A stretch of 64,000 bases of DNA from Plotosus lineatus. Its lineage: Eukaryota > Chordata > Actinopteri > Siluriformes > Plotosidae. Both the position numbers and the translations under genes were made by a program. Where the stretch lies: NCBI GenBank assembly GCA_024760905.1, contig CM045735.1, positions 8,815,661 to 8,879,660 of the forward strand, read 5' to 3'. The notes under the pieces were generated by a model. That model was not told where the DNA came from and did no database searches. It was given only the letters and a program-made list of their open reading frames with translations. Position 1 is the stretch's first letter. Each line of letters opens with the position of its first letter. Below, piece by piece: positions 34,257 to 46,234 of this stretch.

Positions 34257-34986
34257 GTGCACCGTCTCAGTGTCCGAGCAATAAACTGAGTATAACGGAC
34301 GGTACTTACACCCTCTCCAATGGATATAATGAGGGTAGTATACTGAGATACAGCTGCCCAGAGGGGTTTTATCCATATCCTATAAAAAAGCGTGAATGTG
34401 ACAGAGGCCAGTGGGATCCTGAACCCACCACAAAACCTCCACAGTGCAAGAGTAAGTCACAAACAATTCTGCAACAGCTCACCTTTCCCATAACACACTT
34501 ATGTCAGCATCTCTCTGACTCTTTCAGAGGTCACGTGTCCTAATCCAAATGTTCTGGAGAATGGAATGGTGTCTCCATTCAAACGATTGTACTATGTCAA
34601 TGACACAACCAAATATAAGTGTAATTCTGATTACACATTTCGAGGATCTTCTACCCGTGTGTGCAAGGTCAATGGGAAGTGGAGCGGTGGCACACCAATT
34701 TGTAGTCGGAACAGTAAGTAATGAGCTTCACTGATAGTAATTAATTAATTCATTTAAATAGCATTATGAAAACACCTGCCAGATCTTATAATAATATATA
34801 CCCAATCTACAGCTGATCACTGTCCAGACCCTGGAACGCCACCTGGGACCAGGAGAAATGGACACATTTTCAATATCGATGACAAAGTGACCTACACTTG
34901 TGATAGAAATCTGAAACTTTTAGGTTCCAAAGAGCGCGTTTGTCAGGACAGTGGCACCTGGTCAGGGCAAGAACCGGAGTGCTACG
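34257..34986 (+). other. cfb: Copy B: three CCP (sushi) domains
   Basis: Same three phase-1 exons as copy A with only a few substitutions, for example SNKLSITDG for SKELSITNG and SCPEGF for SCSEGF in the first domain. All core cysteines and the late Trp residues are kept. Confidence 0.88.
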
Positions 34987-37900
34987 GTGAGCATCTTCAT
35001 AGTACCACAAACACCAGAGTGCATTCTATAGAATAGAAATACCTTAACTAATGACAGTTTTTGCTGATGTGAGCTTGATGGTATTTGGACATCCCCACTG
35101 TAGCTGAGTTCACATTCGACACGCCACAAGAAGTAGCAGAGCAGTTCAGCAGTTCTCTAAAGACTACTATAAGCTTGCATGAGGAATCAGGTACAGTCGG
35201 ACTCCCCAAATCCCAATTTCCTTTCCATTTTGATCAATTATTTCATTTTATTCCGAGTACATAATAAATAATTTTCAAAATTTTAGGTCAAGCTGGAAAG
35301 AGGATACGTTTGGACCGGGGAGGACTTCTTGACATATACATTGCCCTGGACGCATCTGACAGCATAGATGAGGCTGATTTTAATAAAGCAAAGAATGTCA
35401 TTAAGAAACTTATAAACAAGGTATATTCGACTCCACATTGAAAATATGCAAATATGTTTTGTGGATCAGCAATGTGCTTGCGATTTCATACCTTAAAACA
35501 ATTTGAATCTATTCATTTTCACATTTTATACTCAGTGGCTTACTCTTCATATCACTATTCAAGATCAGAATAATTACACATCAGTGTTTCATCTTGACTG
35601 AATTTTTGTCTTGTCTTTGTTTTTTTTTTCAACAGATAAGCTATTATGAAGTCTTTCCAAATTATGAGATATTAATTTTTGCAACAGATGTGACACATAT
35701 TGTTCGTATTACTGATTACAAGAGGGGTGCCGCAACAAAGTTGAAAGATGTACTCAAATTGCTAGACGATTATAAATATGATGGTAAGTTTTTACCTGGA
35801 GAAATATTACTGAAAACATTTTTAAATGGTTGTAATCTGTGGTATCTTTTGTGATAATCCACTGTAGAGTGTCATACACCAGCATATCAACAAAATCCTA
35901 AACTATATCTCAACGGTACATAGTTTCTTCCTTTTAAGTTGATGATGTTTAAACTTTTAAATTGACCCATAGCTGTTGTTTTCTTCACTAGGATGACTTT
36001 TAACTTTTATTCCCAATTGATTGCTGGTTAATACTGTTTTAACATGAACACATTATTATCTGTCTTCTTCTTTTACTTTCGGCTCCTCCCTTCAGGGGTC
36101 GCCACAGCAACTCATCCGCCTCCACCTCACCCTGTCCTCCGCATCTTCTTTTCTGACTCCAACGACCTTCATGTCTTCCTTCACCACATCCATAAATCTC
36201 TTCTTTGGTCTTCCTCGAGGCCTTCTGCCTGGTAGTTCCAACCTCAGCATCCTACTGCCAATATACTCACTATCCCTCCTCTGTACATGTCCAAACCATC
36301 TCAATCTAGCCTCTCTGACTTTGTCTCCAAAACATCTTACGTGGGCTGTCCCTATGATATACTCATTTCTGATCCTATCCATCCTCGTTACTCCCAGAGA
36401 GAACCTCAACATTTTCATCTCCACTACCTCCAGCTCTGCCTCCTGCCTTTTCTTCAGCGCCACTGTTTCTAATCCATACAACATCGCTGGCCTCACCACC
36501 GTCTTGTACACTTTTCCCTTCATTCTTGCTGACACTCTCCTATCGCACATCACACCGGACACTTTTCTCCAACCATTCCAGCCTGCCTGCACACGCTTCT
36601 TCACCTCTTTTCCACACTCTCCATTGCTCTGGATTGTTGAGCCTAAGTACTTAAAAATCCTCCACCTTCGTTATCTCTGCTCCCTGTAACATCACCGTTC
36701 CTCCTGGGTCCTTCTCATTCACACACATGTATTCTGATTTTCTGAGGCTAACCTTCATTCCTCTCCTTTCCAGGGCATACCTCCACCTCTCTAGATTTTC
36801 CTGCACTTGTTCTCTGCTCTCACTACAGATCACGATGTCATCTGCAAACATCATAGTCCATGGAGATTCTTGTCTCACCTCGTCTGTCAGCCTGTCCATC
36901 ACTATAGCAAACAAGAAGGGGCTCAGAGCTGACCCTTGATGCAGTCCCACCTCCACCTTGAATTCGTCGGTCACACCGACAGCACACCTCACCGCTGTCT
37001 TACATCTCTCATACATGTCCTGCACCACTCTAACATACTTCTCTGCCACTCCAGACTTCCTCATGCAATACCACAGTTCTTCTCTTGGCACCCTGTCATA
37101 TGCTTTTTCCAGATCCACAAAGGCACAATGTAGCTCCCTCTGACCTTCTCTGTACTTCTCTATTAACATCCTCAAAGCAAACATTGCATCTGTGGTGCTC
37201 TTTCTTGGCGTGAAACCAAACTGTTGTTCACAAATGCTGACCTCTGCCCTTAGTCTAGCTTCCACTATTCTTTCCCATAACTGCACGTCTCCCTTGTTCT
37301 TAAAAATGGGCACCAGCACACTTCTCCTCCACTCCTCCGGCATCTGCTCACTCTCTAGTACCTTGTTGAATGTTCTTGTCAGAAAATCTACTGCTACCTC
37401 TCCTAGACACTTCCATACCTCCACAGGTATATCATCAGGACCAACTGCCTTTCCATTCTTCATCCTCTTCAATGCCCTTCTCACTTCACCCTTACTGATC
37501 TTTGCTACATCCTGCTCCTCAATGGTCACCTCCTCTACTCTTTTTTCTCTCTCATTTTCCTCATTCATCAGCTCTTCAAAGTACTCTTTCCATCTTCCCA
37601 GCACACTTCTGTCATCAGTCAATACATTTCCCTCTCTGTCCTTTATCAATCTAACTTGCTGCACATCCTTCCCATCTCTGTGCCAACCTGTATAGATCAT
37701 TTTCTCCCTCTTTACTATCCAACCTATCATACAAGTCATCATACGCCCTCTGTTTGGCCTTAGCCACTGCTACTTTCGCCTTACGCTGTGTCTCCCTGTA
37801 TTCCTGTTTACTCTCTTTGGTCCTCTCAATGTCCCACTTCTTCTTAGCTAACCTCTTCCTTTGTACACACTCCTGCACTTCCTCATTCCACCACCAAGTC

Positions 37901-40747
37901 TCCTTATCTACTTTCCTTCCAGAGGACACACCAAGTACTCTCCTACCTGTGTCCCTGATCACATTTGCTGTGGTTGTCCAGTCATTTGGAAGCACTTCCT
38001 GGCCACCCAAAGCCTGTTTCAACTCCTCCTTGAAGACAACACGACACTCTTCCTTTTTCAGCTTCCACCACTTTGTCTTCTGCTCTGTCTTTGCCTTTTT
38101 CACCTTTCTCACCATCCTGCACACCACCATCCTATGCTGTTTGGCAACACTCTCACCCACTATGACTTTGCAGTCACTGACTTCCTTCAAATTACATCGC
38201 CTGCACAAGATGTAGTCTACCTGTGTGGAACACATTATTATCTGTATGCACTGTAAAAGATGAAATGTTGCTTGTTCAAGCATCCTAAGAAACAAAAATC
38301 TTATTCTGAAAAGCATTTCTCCCTCATGACTGAACATAACAAAACCAAAACACCTTTTAGAATCATTGTATTGTGATATTCTGGTCTAATATGTTTTTGT
38401 TTAAAATTGCCAGATAAAGGAGAGAAAACAGGAACAAATATTCGCAAAGCTTATGACACCATACTACGCAACATCGGTTTTGAGAAGGAACATAATAAGA
38501 CAGCTTTTGATCTGACGCAGCACGTCGTAATCATATTCACTGACGGTATTAATCTTCTCTTTGTAAAAAAAAAAAAAATTCCATGATTGTCCAGTCTTAC
38601 GATCCACACAAAGTTTTCTTATTCTTTGAAATAATTCCTATTTTAGTATAAAAATATAATACAGTATTCTTAAATTCTAATTTTTCTAATACTATAAACA
38701 ATGCTGTATATTTCATCATGTCTACAGGTATTGCCAACATGGGAGGAGACCCTAAACCTGTTGTTGAGAACATCAAGTACACAGTATATGGTGACGATAT
38801 GAACCGGGAAAAATATCTCGGCAAGTTAAAAAAGTTTCTTTCAGATCCATTTTTTACCAACAATGAAGATATATATAGTCGGGAGGTGGAAGGAATACTC
38901 CAAGGATTTCCTCAATCCCAACAATATGCCCTCTGTGGAGGAGGAAGACACTGGGGTTTGGGTGGTGGTCTGCCAATCACTGGAATTGAGATCACTGAGG
39001 TAGTCAAAAAGCTCCTCGGTCATCGGGCTCCGGGGGTGGATACAATCTAACCTGAATATCTCAGGGCTCTGTAGGACTGTCTTCGTTGACACATCTCTGC
39101 AACATCGGGTGGCCATCGGGGGCTGTAGCTCTGGATTGGCAAACCAGGGTGAGAGTCCCCCTTTTTAAAAGGGGGCAGAGGGTGTGTTCCAATTATCATG
39201 GAATCACAGTCCTCAGCCTACCCGGGAAAGTCTATGCAGGGGTCCTGGTGAGGAGGATCTGACTGATAGTTGAACCTTTTTGTACATTTTTGTCCTGTAC
39301 ATGGCACACTTGACCAACTCTATACCCTCCACAGGATCTTGGAGAGGGCACGGGAGTTTGCCCAATCTGTCTACATGTGTTTTGTGTACTTTGAGAAGAC
39401 TTTTTAATATGTCCTTTGAGCTATCTTGTGGGGTGTGCACCGGGAGTAAGGCATTCCAGACCAGTTGCTACAAGCCATTCAATCACTGTATCATCGGAGC
39501 CAGAGTTTGGCCCGTATTGATAACAACAGCTCGAATTAATTTCCGGTGAGGGGTGGAGTCCGCCAAGGCTGTCCTTTGTCACCGATCCTGTTCATAATTT
39601 TTATGGACAGAATTTCTAGGCGTAGCCAAGGCGTTTAAGGGTTCTGGTTTGGTGGTCATCGGATCTTGTCTTTGCTTTTTGCGGATGACATCCATTTGGC
39701 TTCATCAAGCCGGGACCTCCAGCTCTCATTGGAGCAATTCTCAGTAGAGTGCAAAGCGGTTGGGATGAAAATCAGCACCTCCAAATCCGAGGCCATGGTT
39801 TTCAGTCGGACAAGGGTGGAATGAAGACTCCAGGTCAGGAATGAGGTCCTACCCCAAGTGGAGGAGTTCAAATATTTCAGGGTCTTGCTCACGAATGAGG
39901 GAAGGATGGAGCCGGAGATCTACAGGCGGATTGCTGCAGCTTCTGCTGTAAAGCGGAGCTTGTACTGGTCTATCGTGGTGAAGAAGGAGCTGAGCCGCAA
40001 GGCAAAGCTCTCAATTTACCACTTGATCTGTGTTACAACTCTCAACTGTGGTCATGAGCTTTGGGTAGTGACTGAGAGAACAAGATCGTGGATAGAAGTG
40101 GCTGAAATGAGCTTCCTTTGCCGGTTGGCGGGGCTCTCCCTTAGAGATAAGGTGAGAAGCTCCACCATCCGGGGAGAGCTCGGGATAGAACCGCTGCTCC
40201 TCCACATTCAGAGGGGCCAGTTGAGGTCAGAATGCCTCCTGAACGCCTCCCCGGTGTTGTGTTTAGGGCATGTCCAAACCGGGAAGAGACCTGGGGATCG
40301 ACCTCAAACATACTGGAGGGACTGGGAATGCCTCGGTGTCAACATGGACGATCTTTAGGAAGTGGCAGGGAAGAGGGACAACTGGACCTCATTGCTTAGG
40401 TTGCTGCCCCCACGACCCAACCCCGAAAGAAAAAAGAATATGATGATGATGATGATGATGAAAATGAAATTTTAGATGTATATTATAATACAATACTTGG
40501 TTATGTTTCAGATCTTTATGCATTTGGTGTGGGTGATGATGTTGAGAAAGAGAAAATTGCTGATTGGGTGTCAAAAAGAGATGACAACGAGAAGTATTAC
40601 TTTATCCTCCCAAGCATGGATGAAGTTGGACAGTCCTTAGATGACATGATTGGTACAGTATTTACTATTTTATTCATTGATGGTTTTGGTTTACTCAGCT
40701 CTAAATTTGTAATTGCAAAAATGATTGCAAATACTGTGTGTTTAATT

Positions 40748-40816
<69 letters not shown>

Positions 40817-42889
40817 CTCGGGTTTAATGCTTAGATGAGAGCACGAGTATATCATTGTGTGGACTATACAAAGACTACTCGGACCCTGAGTTAAAATCAT
40901 CTTTGCGCCTCACATACCCCTGGCTGATAAAGATATCTATAACTGTAAGATCTGTTTGAATCTCTTGTCTGCTATCATTATATTTTGCAATATGCTGATT
41001 TTCTGAAGCAAGTTACTGATGATACTCGTAGAAAGGATTTCTAGTGTAAAATTGTTTGCTTTTTATTCGATTTCTTTTCTGCTCTTAACAGCATGAACAT
41101 GGCACTGCCAACTGTATCGGATCACTGGTCACTCCCAGGTTTATTCTCACTGCTGCCCATTGCTTCAGGTTTGATGATAGTCCTGACAGAATTCTGCTTG
41201 TGGCACCAAATGCTAAAGGTATGAAATGCAACCGCAATGATTTATGTAATGTTAATTGTATTTCAGGGCAATAATATCACTTGGTGTCGTTACAGAGAAC
41301 AACACGTCAAAACATATTTTAAGGAATTTTTTCAGGCTGTCACACCTTCAGCATTTTTCAAGAACACTGCATAATATTGAAATTCATGTAATGTTCAATA
41401 ATTATTAATTAATTTATTTATTTATTTTTGGATTAGAGATCAGATTAGAAGTGGAGAGTTTCATATATCACCCTGACTACAATACCAAACAGAAGGAGCT
41501 GGAGGGAATAAAAGAGTATTATGAATATGATGTGGCCCTCATTCAATTAAAGAAAGGTGTGAAAGTCAGTCCTGATCTCAGGTGAGGAATTTATGCTAAT
41601 TCATGAATTTATTGGATAAAAGCAACTTTGTCCAAATTGATCCTTGAGGATGAGAAATAAATATTCACAGCTCCGTAAGTTTATTTAAATGACTTACAGA
41701 GATGGAAGAGTTGCTTATACATATGAAAAGAGACTTATGTGCCGGACTATGATGCAGTACTGTATAAGAAATGAAAGGGCGAAAAGTAGAATGTAATTTA
41801 TTGGTGGCACATCTGCCTCACAACAGGATGGTCCTGGATTATGGTCCCGGGCTCGGATGTTTCATTGTGGAGTTTGCATGTGCTCCCCATGCTTGTGAGG
41901 GTTTCCTCCAGGTACTCCGGTTTCCTCCCACTGTCCAAAAACATGCACATTAGAATAATCGACTGTTCCAGATTCCCTCTAGGTGTGAGTGTGAGTGTGT
42001 AAATGGTTATGTGTGTGTGTTGGCCATGAGATTGTCTGGTCTCAGAAGCTATTCAAAGTGTACCCTGCCATCGTCCACTGTCGGCTGAGATAGGCTCCAG
42101 CCTCCCCGTGTTCCCAGTACGATTGACCGGGTCAGAAAATGAGTGAGTTATTTGAAAAATGTGATTCTTAGACAATTAACTCATAATTCTTGATGTATCC
42201 CAGAACTATTTGCATTCCCTGCACTCATGAGACGAATGGTGCTTTACAACTTTCCGCCAGTGAAGCGACATGTGAAAAACATAGTGAGTCAAAAACCCTT
42301 TAGTCCTTTAATGAAACACTTCTGCTGATAAACATACTGTGTATCATAAGCTATGACTGGCAGATATGCTATAAATAAACGTGGTCTATATAACAATGTA
42401 TAGTGAAGAATATGCATGGACAAGTAAAGAGGCCTGCAGTCGGTGATGTCACTTTCTGTGTTTGTAGGTTAATTTTAGTTTTCTATTTGTTCTCTTACAG
42501 TGGAAGTGTTGTTAAACAGTGAACTTGTGAACGCACATTTCATAACACATGAGGTTGAACGCAGTAAAACGCCCAAACAAAAAGTTCACATCAGGCAGGG
42601 CCAACAGGTAAATAAAATATCTTGCATTGTGTGTCTGAAAATCGCAAATATGTTTCTGTCATATGTGATGCTTTTTTCTATGAGAGTTTTTTAAATGGAA
42701 TATATTTTACAGTTGAATCTTCTACAGACGCTACCGTACTTATGAACATTCGTTTTACAAACATCCAGACATACGAACAGGGCTGTCGGGAGTGGCTGTA
42801 AGTTAGATTTTGTATTGCACGCCTAATGTGTGTAATGCACCACTCTCCTCTGCCCACCCCGTCATTTGTTATAGCAACACTATGCAGTG

Positions 42890-42953
<64 letters not shown>

Positions 42954-43046
42954 GCACAACTTTGTTAGCTTGATAATTTATGGTGCTTTTAGATTTGGAT
43001 CTTGTACCAATAAATGATATATTCAATAGAATGAAATAAGATGATC

Positions 43047-43091
<45 letters not shown>

Positions 43092-45912
43092 TTGTATACA
43101 GTACATATACTAGTCCTTCTCAAAAAATTAGCATATTGTGATAAAGTTCATTATTTTCTGTAATGTACTGATAAAAGTTAAACTTTCATATATTTTAGAT
43201 TCATTGCACACCAACTGAAATATTTCAGGTCTTTTATTGTTTTAATTCTGATGATTTTGGCATACAGCTCATGAAAACCAAAAATTCCTATCTCAAAAAA
43301 TTAGCATATCATGTTCAGGTAGTCTAAACGAGCTATTAACCTAATCATCTGAATCAACCAATTAACTCTAAACACCTGCAAAAGATTCCTGAGGCTTTTA
43401 AAAACTCCCAGCCTGGTTCATTACTCAAAACCGCAATCATGGGTAAGACTGCCGACCTGACTGCTGTCCAGAAGGCCATCATTGACACCCTCAAGCAAGA
43501 GGGTAAGACACGGAAAGAAATCTCTGAGTGAATAGGCTGTTCCCAGAGTGCTGTATCAGGCCACCTCAGTGGGACGTCTGTGGGAAGGAAAAAGTGTGGC
43601 AGAAAACGCTGCACAAACAGAAGAGGTGACCGGACCCTGAGGAAGATTGTGGAGAAGGACCGATTCCAGACCTTGGGGGACCTGTGGAAGCAGTGGACTG
43701 GGCTACAGGTGCCGCATTCCCCAGGTCAAGCCACTTTTGAAGCAGAAACAGCGGCAGAAGCGGCTGACCTGGGCTACAGAGAAGCAGCACTGGACTGTTG
43801 CTCAGTGGTCCAAAGTACTTTTTTCGTATGGAAGTAAATTTTTCATGTCATTCAAAAATCAAGGTGCCAGAGTCTGGAGGAAGACTGGGGAGAAGGAAAT
43901 GCCAAAATGCCTGAAGTCCAGTGTCAAGTACCCACAGTCAATGATGGTCTGGGGTGCCATGTCAGCTGCTGGTGTTGGTCCACTGTGTTTTATCAAGGGC
44001 GGGGTCAATGCAGCTCGCTATCAGGAGATTTTGGAGCACTTCATGCTTCCATCTGCTGAAAAGCTTTATGGAGATGAAGATTTTCATTTTTCAGCACGAC
44101 CTGGCACCTGCTCACAGTGCCAAAACCACTGCTACATGGTTTACTGACCATGGTATTACTGTGCTCAATTGGCCTGCCAACTCTCCTGACCTGAAGCCCA
44201 TAGAGAATCTGTTGGATATTGTGAAGAGAAAGTTGAGAGACACCAGACCCAACACTGTGGATGAGCTTAAGGCCGCTATCGAAGCATCCTGGGCCTCCGT
44301 AACACCTCAGCAGTGCCACAGGCTGATTGCCTCCATGCCACGCCCGCATTGAAGCAGTCATTTCTGCAAAAGGATTCCCGACCAAGTATTGAGTGCAGAA
44401 CTGAACATAATTATTTGAAGGTTGACTTTTTTGTATTAAAAAAAACTTTTTTTTTTTATTGGTCGAATGACATATGCTAATTTTTTGAGATAGGGATTTT
44501 GGGTTTTCATGAGCTGTATGCCAAAATCATCAGAATTAAAACAATAAAAGACCTGAAATATTTCAGTTGGGGTGCAATGAATCTAAAATATATGAAAGTT
44601 TAATTTTTATCAGTACATTACAGAAAATAATGAACTTTATCACAATATGCTAATTTTTTGAGAAGGACTAGTACAAGCTTTAAACAGATGTTCCCCTCTA
44701 AAGAACACCCTGTAACGACTTACGAATAAATTCATCTAACGATCGGCCGTTTTCGTTCGTAAGTTTGTTTAGCGTCTGTATATAGATTGTATAATCAGGC
44801 AATTACTCAGACCATTACGAAAACATTGCTTTAGCCAATACCGTAGATGTTTTTTTTATTCCACTAATTATCATTAATTCTCTAATTGGTTTGAAATAAC
44901 TTTTAAAAAATGTTTTAATGATCCATCATTCCCAATATTATATTAATGATATAGATTATATAAAACTTGTGAAGAGAGCAGTCTGATTGCTCTACTCTCA
45001 GAGGATTAATAAATATTATTTCATTCTTTCATTCATTTAGTCATTTTCTGAACCTTCTAATCCTGATTATTGTTGCTGTTGGGCTGCTGGTTCCCTTCTA
45101 AGCCGACTCTGGGCAAGGGTGGGGTATATCCCAGAAGAGCTCGCCAGGCCATCACATGGCCAAAACACATACATGTATTCCTACTCACTCTCACAGCTGG
45201 GTGTTATTTGGAACAGCCAAAAAATGATGCCTGCTTTTTATACCCCAAACATGCTTGAGGCGTGTTCATCGCGTAATTCATGGAGATGATGGACATTGTG
45301 GCCCCACTGCAATGTCAGGTTATGCTGTCTTTATTTATGTCACCACACGAACTTGCTGATGTCATGTTTTTGTTCCTCATTTCTTTAGAGGGAAAATTGT
45401 ATTAAACAGGCTGAAAAGGTATTAGGTGTTACAGAAGAAATTGCAAAGGAGATGATTACAGATAACTTTTTATGCACTGGTGGAGTTACACCAAATTATG
45501 TTGATGATATTACTCGCAAAGGTAATATGTCTTTTTATTATACAGTTTGCCACGTCTGTTGATTAAATTATATGTTTACTTTAAACGTGGGATTTTTTTC
45601 AACAGGAGACTCTGGTGGTCCTACATTTTTGGAACGAAATCGTTTGATCCAGGTCAGATTTATGATTGCTCTCGCTCACTGTTTAAAAATCAACATACAA
45701 GTGATGAAGAATAGCAAAATAGCAAGTTTATCATTCCTCATTCTCAGGTTGGAGTCATCAGCTGGGGTCTGAAGGACATTTGGGGAGAAGATGGCGGAGA
45801 TCCAGAAGAGACCCGAGACTTCCATACGAACCTTTTCAGTCCGAAAGTGCGAGAATTCCTTAAAAAATACCTGGGTGATAAGAAAATAGATACACCTCTA
45901 AACTTTTTCTAA
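34257..45912 (+). CDS. cfb: Complement factor B (copy B), 17 exons, S1-pocket disulfide lost
   Basis: Exons: 34257-34451, 34528-34713, 34813-34986, 35104-35190, 35287-35420, 35636-35783, 38414-38545, 38728-38820, 40512-40652, 40835-40944, 41092-41218, 41437-41581, 42204-42283, 42501-42607, 45389-45521, 45606-45652, 45748-45912 (TAA). Every exon has the same length and phase as in copy A, with no stop or frameshift, so a protein can be made. The role is expected to be that of factor B. Unlike A, two cysteines of the protease domain are changed (Cys to Arg before KGDSGGP; Cys to Trp in KDIWGEDG). These form one disulfide in serine proteases. Exons 7 and 8 also differ notably from A. The signal exon was not found. 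Confidence 0.87.
36064..38228 (-). mobile_element. 5'-truncated RTE-like LINE in intron 6 of copy B
   Basis: AACACATTATTATCTGT flanks it at 36,047-36,063 and 38,229-38,245; copy A has the single site at 18,160-18,176. It lacks the leader and most of the endonuclease, starting at [16 protein letters not shown]. Two internal deletions (near 37,280 and 37,680) and a frameshift near 36,655 break it. The rest, including [11 protein letters not shown] and the C-terminal [16 protein letters not shown], is very close to the 29,212-32,360 element, so both inserted recently. Confidence 0.88.
38821..38826 (+). other. cfb: GC-AG 5' splice site of intron 8, copy B
   Basis: Exon 8 again ends CTC-G before GCAAGT, and only this junction keeps the frame into GATCTTTATGCATTTGG at exon 9. 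Confidence 0.83.
38879..40470 (+). mobile_element. 5'-truncated Rex3-like LINE in intron 8 of copy B
   Basis: It has the same 3' junction with the intron as in copy A ((GATGAT)n, then GAAAATGAAA and TTTAGATGTATATT), so it is most simply the same insertion. Coding pieces such as RRIAAASAVKRSLYWSIVV and SLRDKVRSSTIRGELGIEP are in broken frames. By eye it differs from the A element by about 9 in 97 bases over the RT core, far more than neighbouring exons differ. Confidence 0.72.
40753..40813. repeat. (TG)n tract close to the exon 10 acceptor, copy B
   Basis: About 30 TG units end some 21 bases before the 3' splice site of exon 10. Copy A has only a few units at the same place, and copy C has about 33. 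Confidence 0.9.
41794..42145 (+). repeat. tRNA/L2 SINE in intron 12 of copy B
   Basis: It is the same insertion as 25,808-26,150 in copy A, with a few base differences in the tail. Confidence 0.75.
43110..44671 (+). mobile_element. Tc1-like transposon with about 200-bp inverted repeats
   Basis: It runs from CTAGTCCTTCTCAAAAAATT to its inverted copy ending AGAAGGACTAG, flanked by TA (43,108-43,109 and 44,672-44,673). AAAAAATTAGCATAT words stand at both the outer and inner end of each repeat, the IR/DR arrangement of many fish Tc1 elements. Total length is 1,562 bp, normal for the family. It inserted into the MITE. Confidence 0.9.
43439..44352 (+). pseudogene. Tc1-like transposase, inactivated
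   Basis: It begins MGKTADLTAVQKAIIDTL, the N-terminal helix-turn-helix region, with a TGA stop at about codon 31 (EISE-stop). GRKKCGRKRCTNRRGDRTLR is the second DNA-binding motif. Frames then shift at about 43,700 and 44,090. The catalytic region should have a DE pair after LFS but reads LFSYGSKFF, so the first acidic residue is lost. FQHDLAPAHSAK and SPDLKPIENLLD carry the second and third catalytic residues. It is dead from at least four lesions. Confidence 0.88.
45020..45258 (-). repeat. SINE tail remnant in intron 14 of copy B
   Basis: Counterpart of 26,995-27,196. It keeps a little more of the body (TGGGCAAGGGTGGGGTATA). Confidence 0.6.
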
Positions 45913-46140
45913 AAGTTAAATAGATGATGATTCATTTTTTTTTTCATGATTTATATTTTTTTCTATGAACATTAATTGTTTGCTTTTTCCTTCACTACTT
46001 AAGAGTTATAAATGTTCTCTTCATTGTATTCAACATTCAGCACAGACTTGCAATAGCACCGTGTAGATTTATTAATGTCATGTCTCAAACAATAATTACA
46101 GTTATTATACCTGCTTACAAATATTATCGGGCACTTAGTA

Positions 46141-46146
46141 AATAAA
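46141..46146 (+). terminator. cfb: Polyadenylation signal, copy B
   Basis: AATAAA about 230 bases after the stop codon, in the same context as copy A. Confidence 0.6.
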
Positions 46147-46171
46147 ATCAACTTGGTCTAAGAGTATTGTC

Positions 46172-46175
46172 TGTG

Positions 46176-46234
<59 letters not shown>

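Larger units (their letters stand above)
35287..40944 (+). other. cfb: Copy B: von Willebrand A domain
   Basis: The MIDAS motif DASDS and FTDG are conserved. Exon 7 reads YDTILRNIGFEKEHNKTAF where A reads YESILSSLSFEKGQNKTSF, a cluster of about ten base differences in 132. Exon 8 has IKYTVYGDDMN where A has IKETVYGGDMD. Confidence 0.87.
42725..44778. mobile_element. MITE with TA duplication in intron 14 of copy B, carrying a nested Tc1
   Basis: It begins CAGACGCTACCGTACTTATG and ends with the imperfect inverted copy TAAGTTTGTTTAGCGTCTG. TA flanks at 42,723-42,724 and 44,779-44,780; copy A has the unoccupied CTTCTATATAGATT at 26,752-26,765. The TACGAAC-rich ends resemble pogo/Tigger-type elements. 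It has no coding sequence of its own. (GA)n tracts at 42,889-42,949 and 43,053-43,090 lie inside it. Confidence 0.82.
41092..45912 (+). other. cfb: Copy B: serine protease domain lacking one disulfide
   Basis: LTAAHC, YEYDVALIQL and GDSGGP keep the triad. TGC-to-CGC in exon 15 and TGT-to-TGG in exon 17 remove both partners of the Cys191-Cys220 bridge (chymotrypsin numbering). The paired loss suggests relaxed or altered activity more than random decay, though a pseudogene in an early stage is possible. Confidence 0.85.

Noticed and set aside
45572..45772. Frame running from exon 16 into the following intron
   Set aside because: It reads through the conserved GT donor. The spliced form continues with VGVISWG, as factor B requires.
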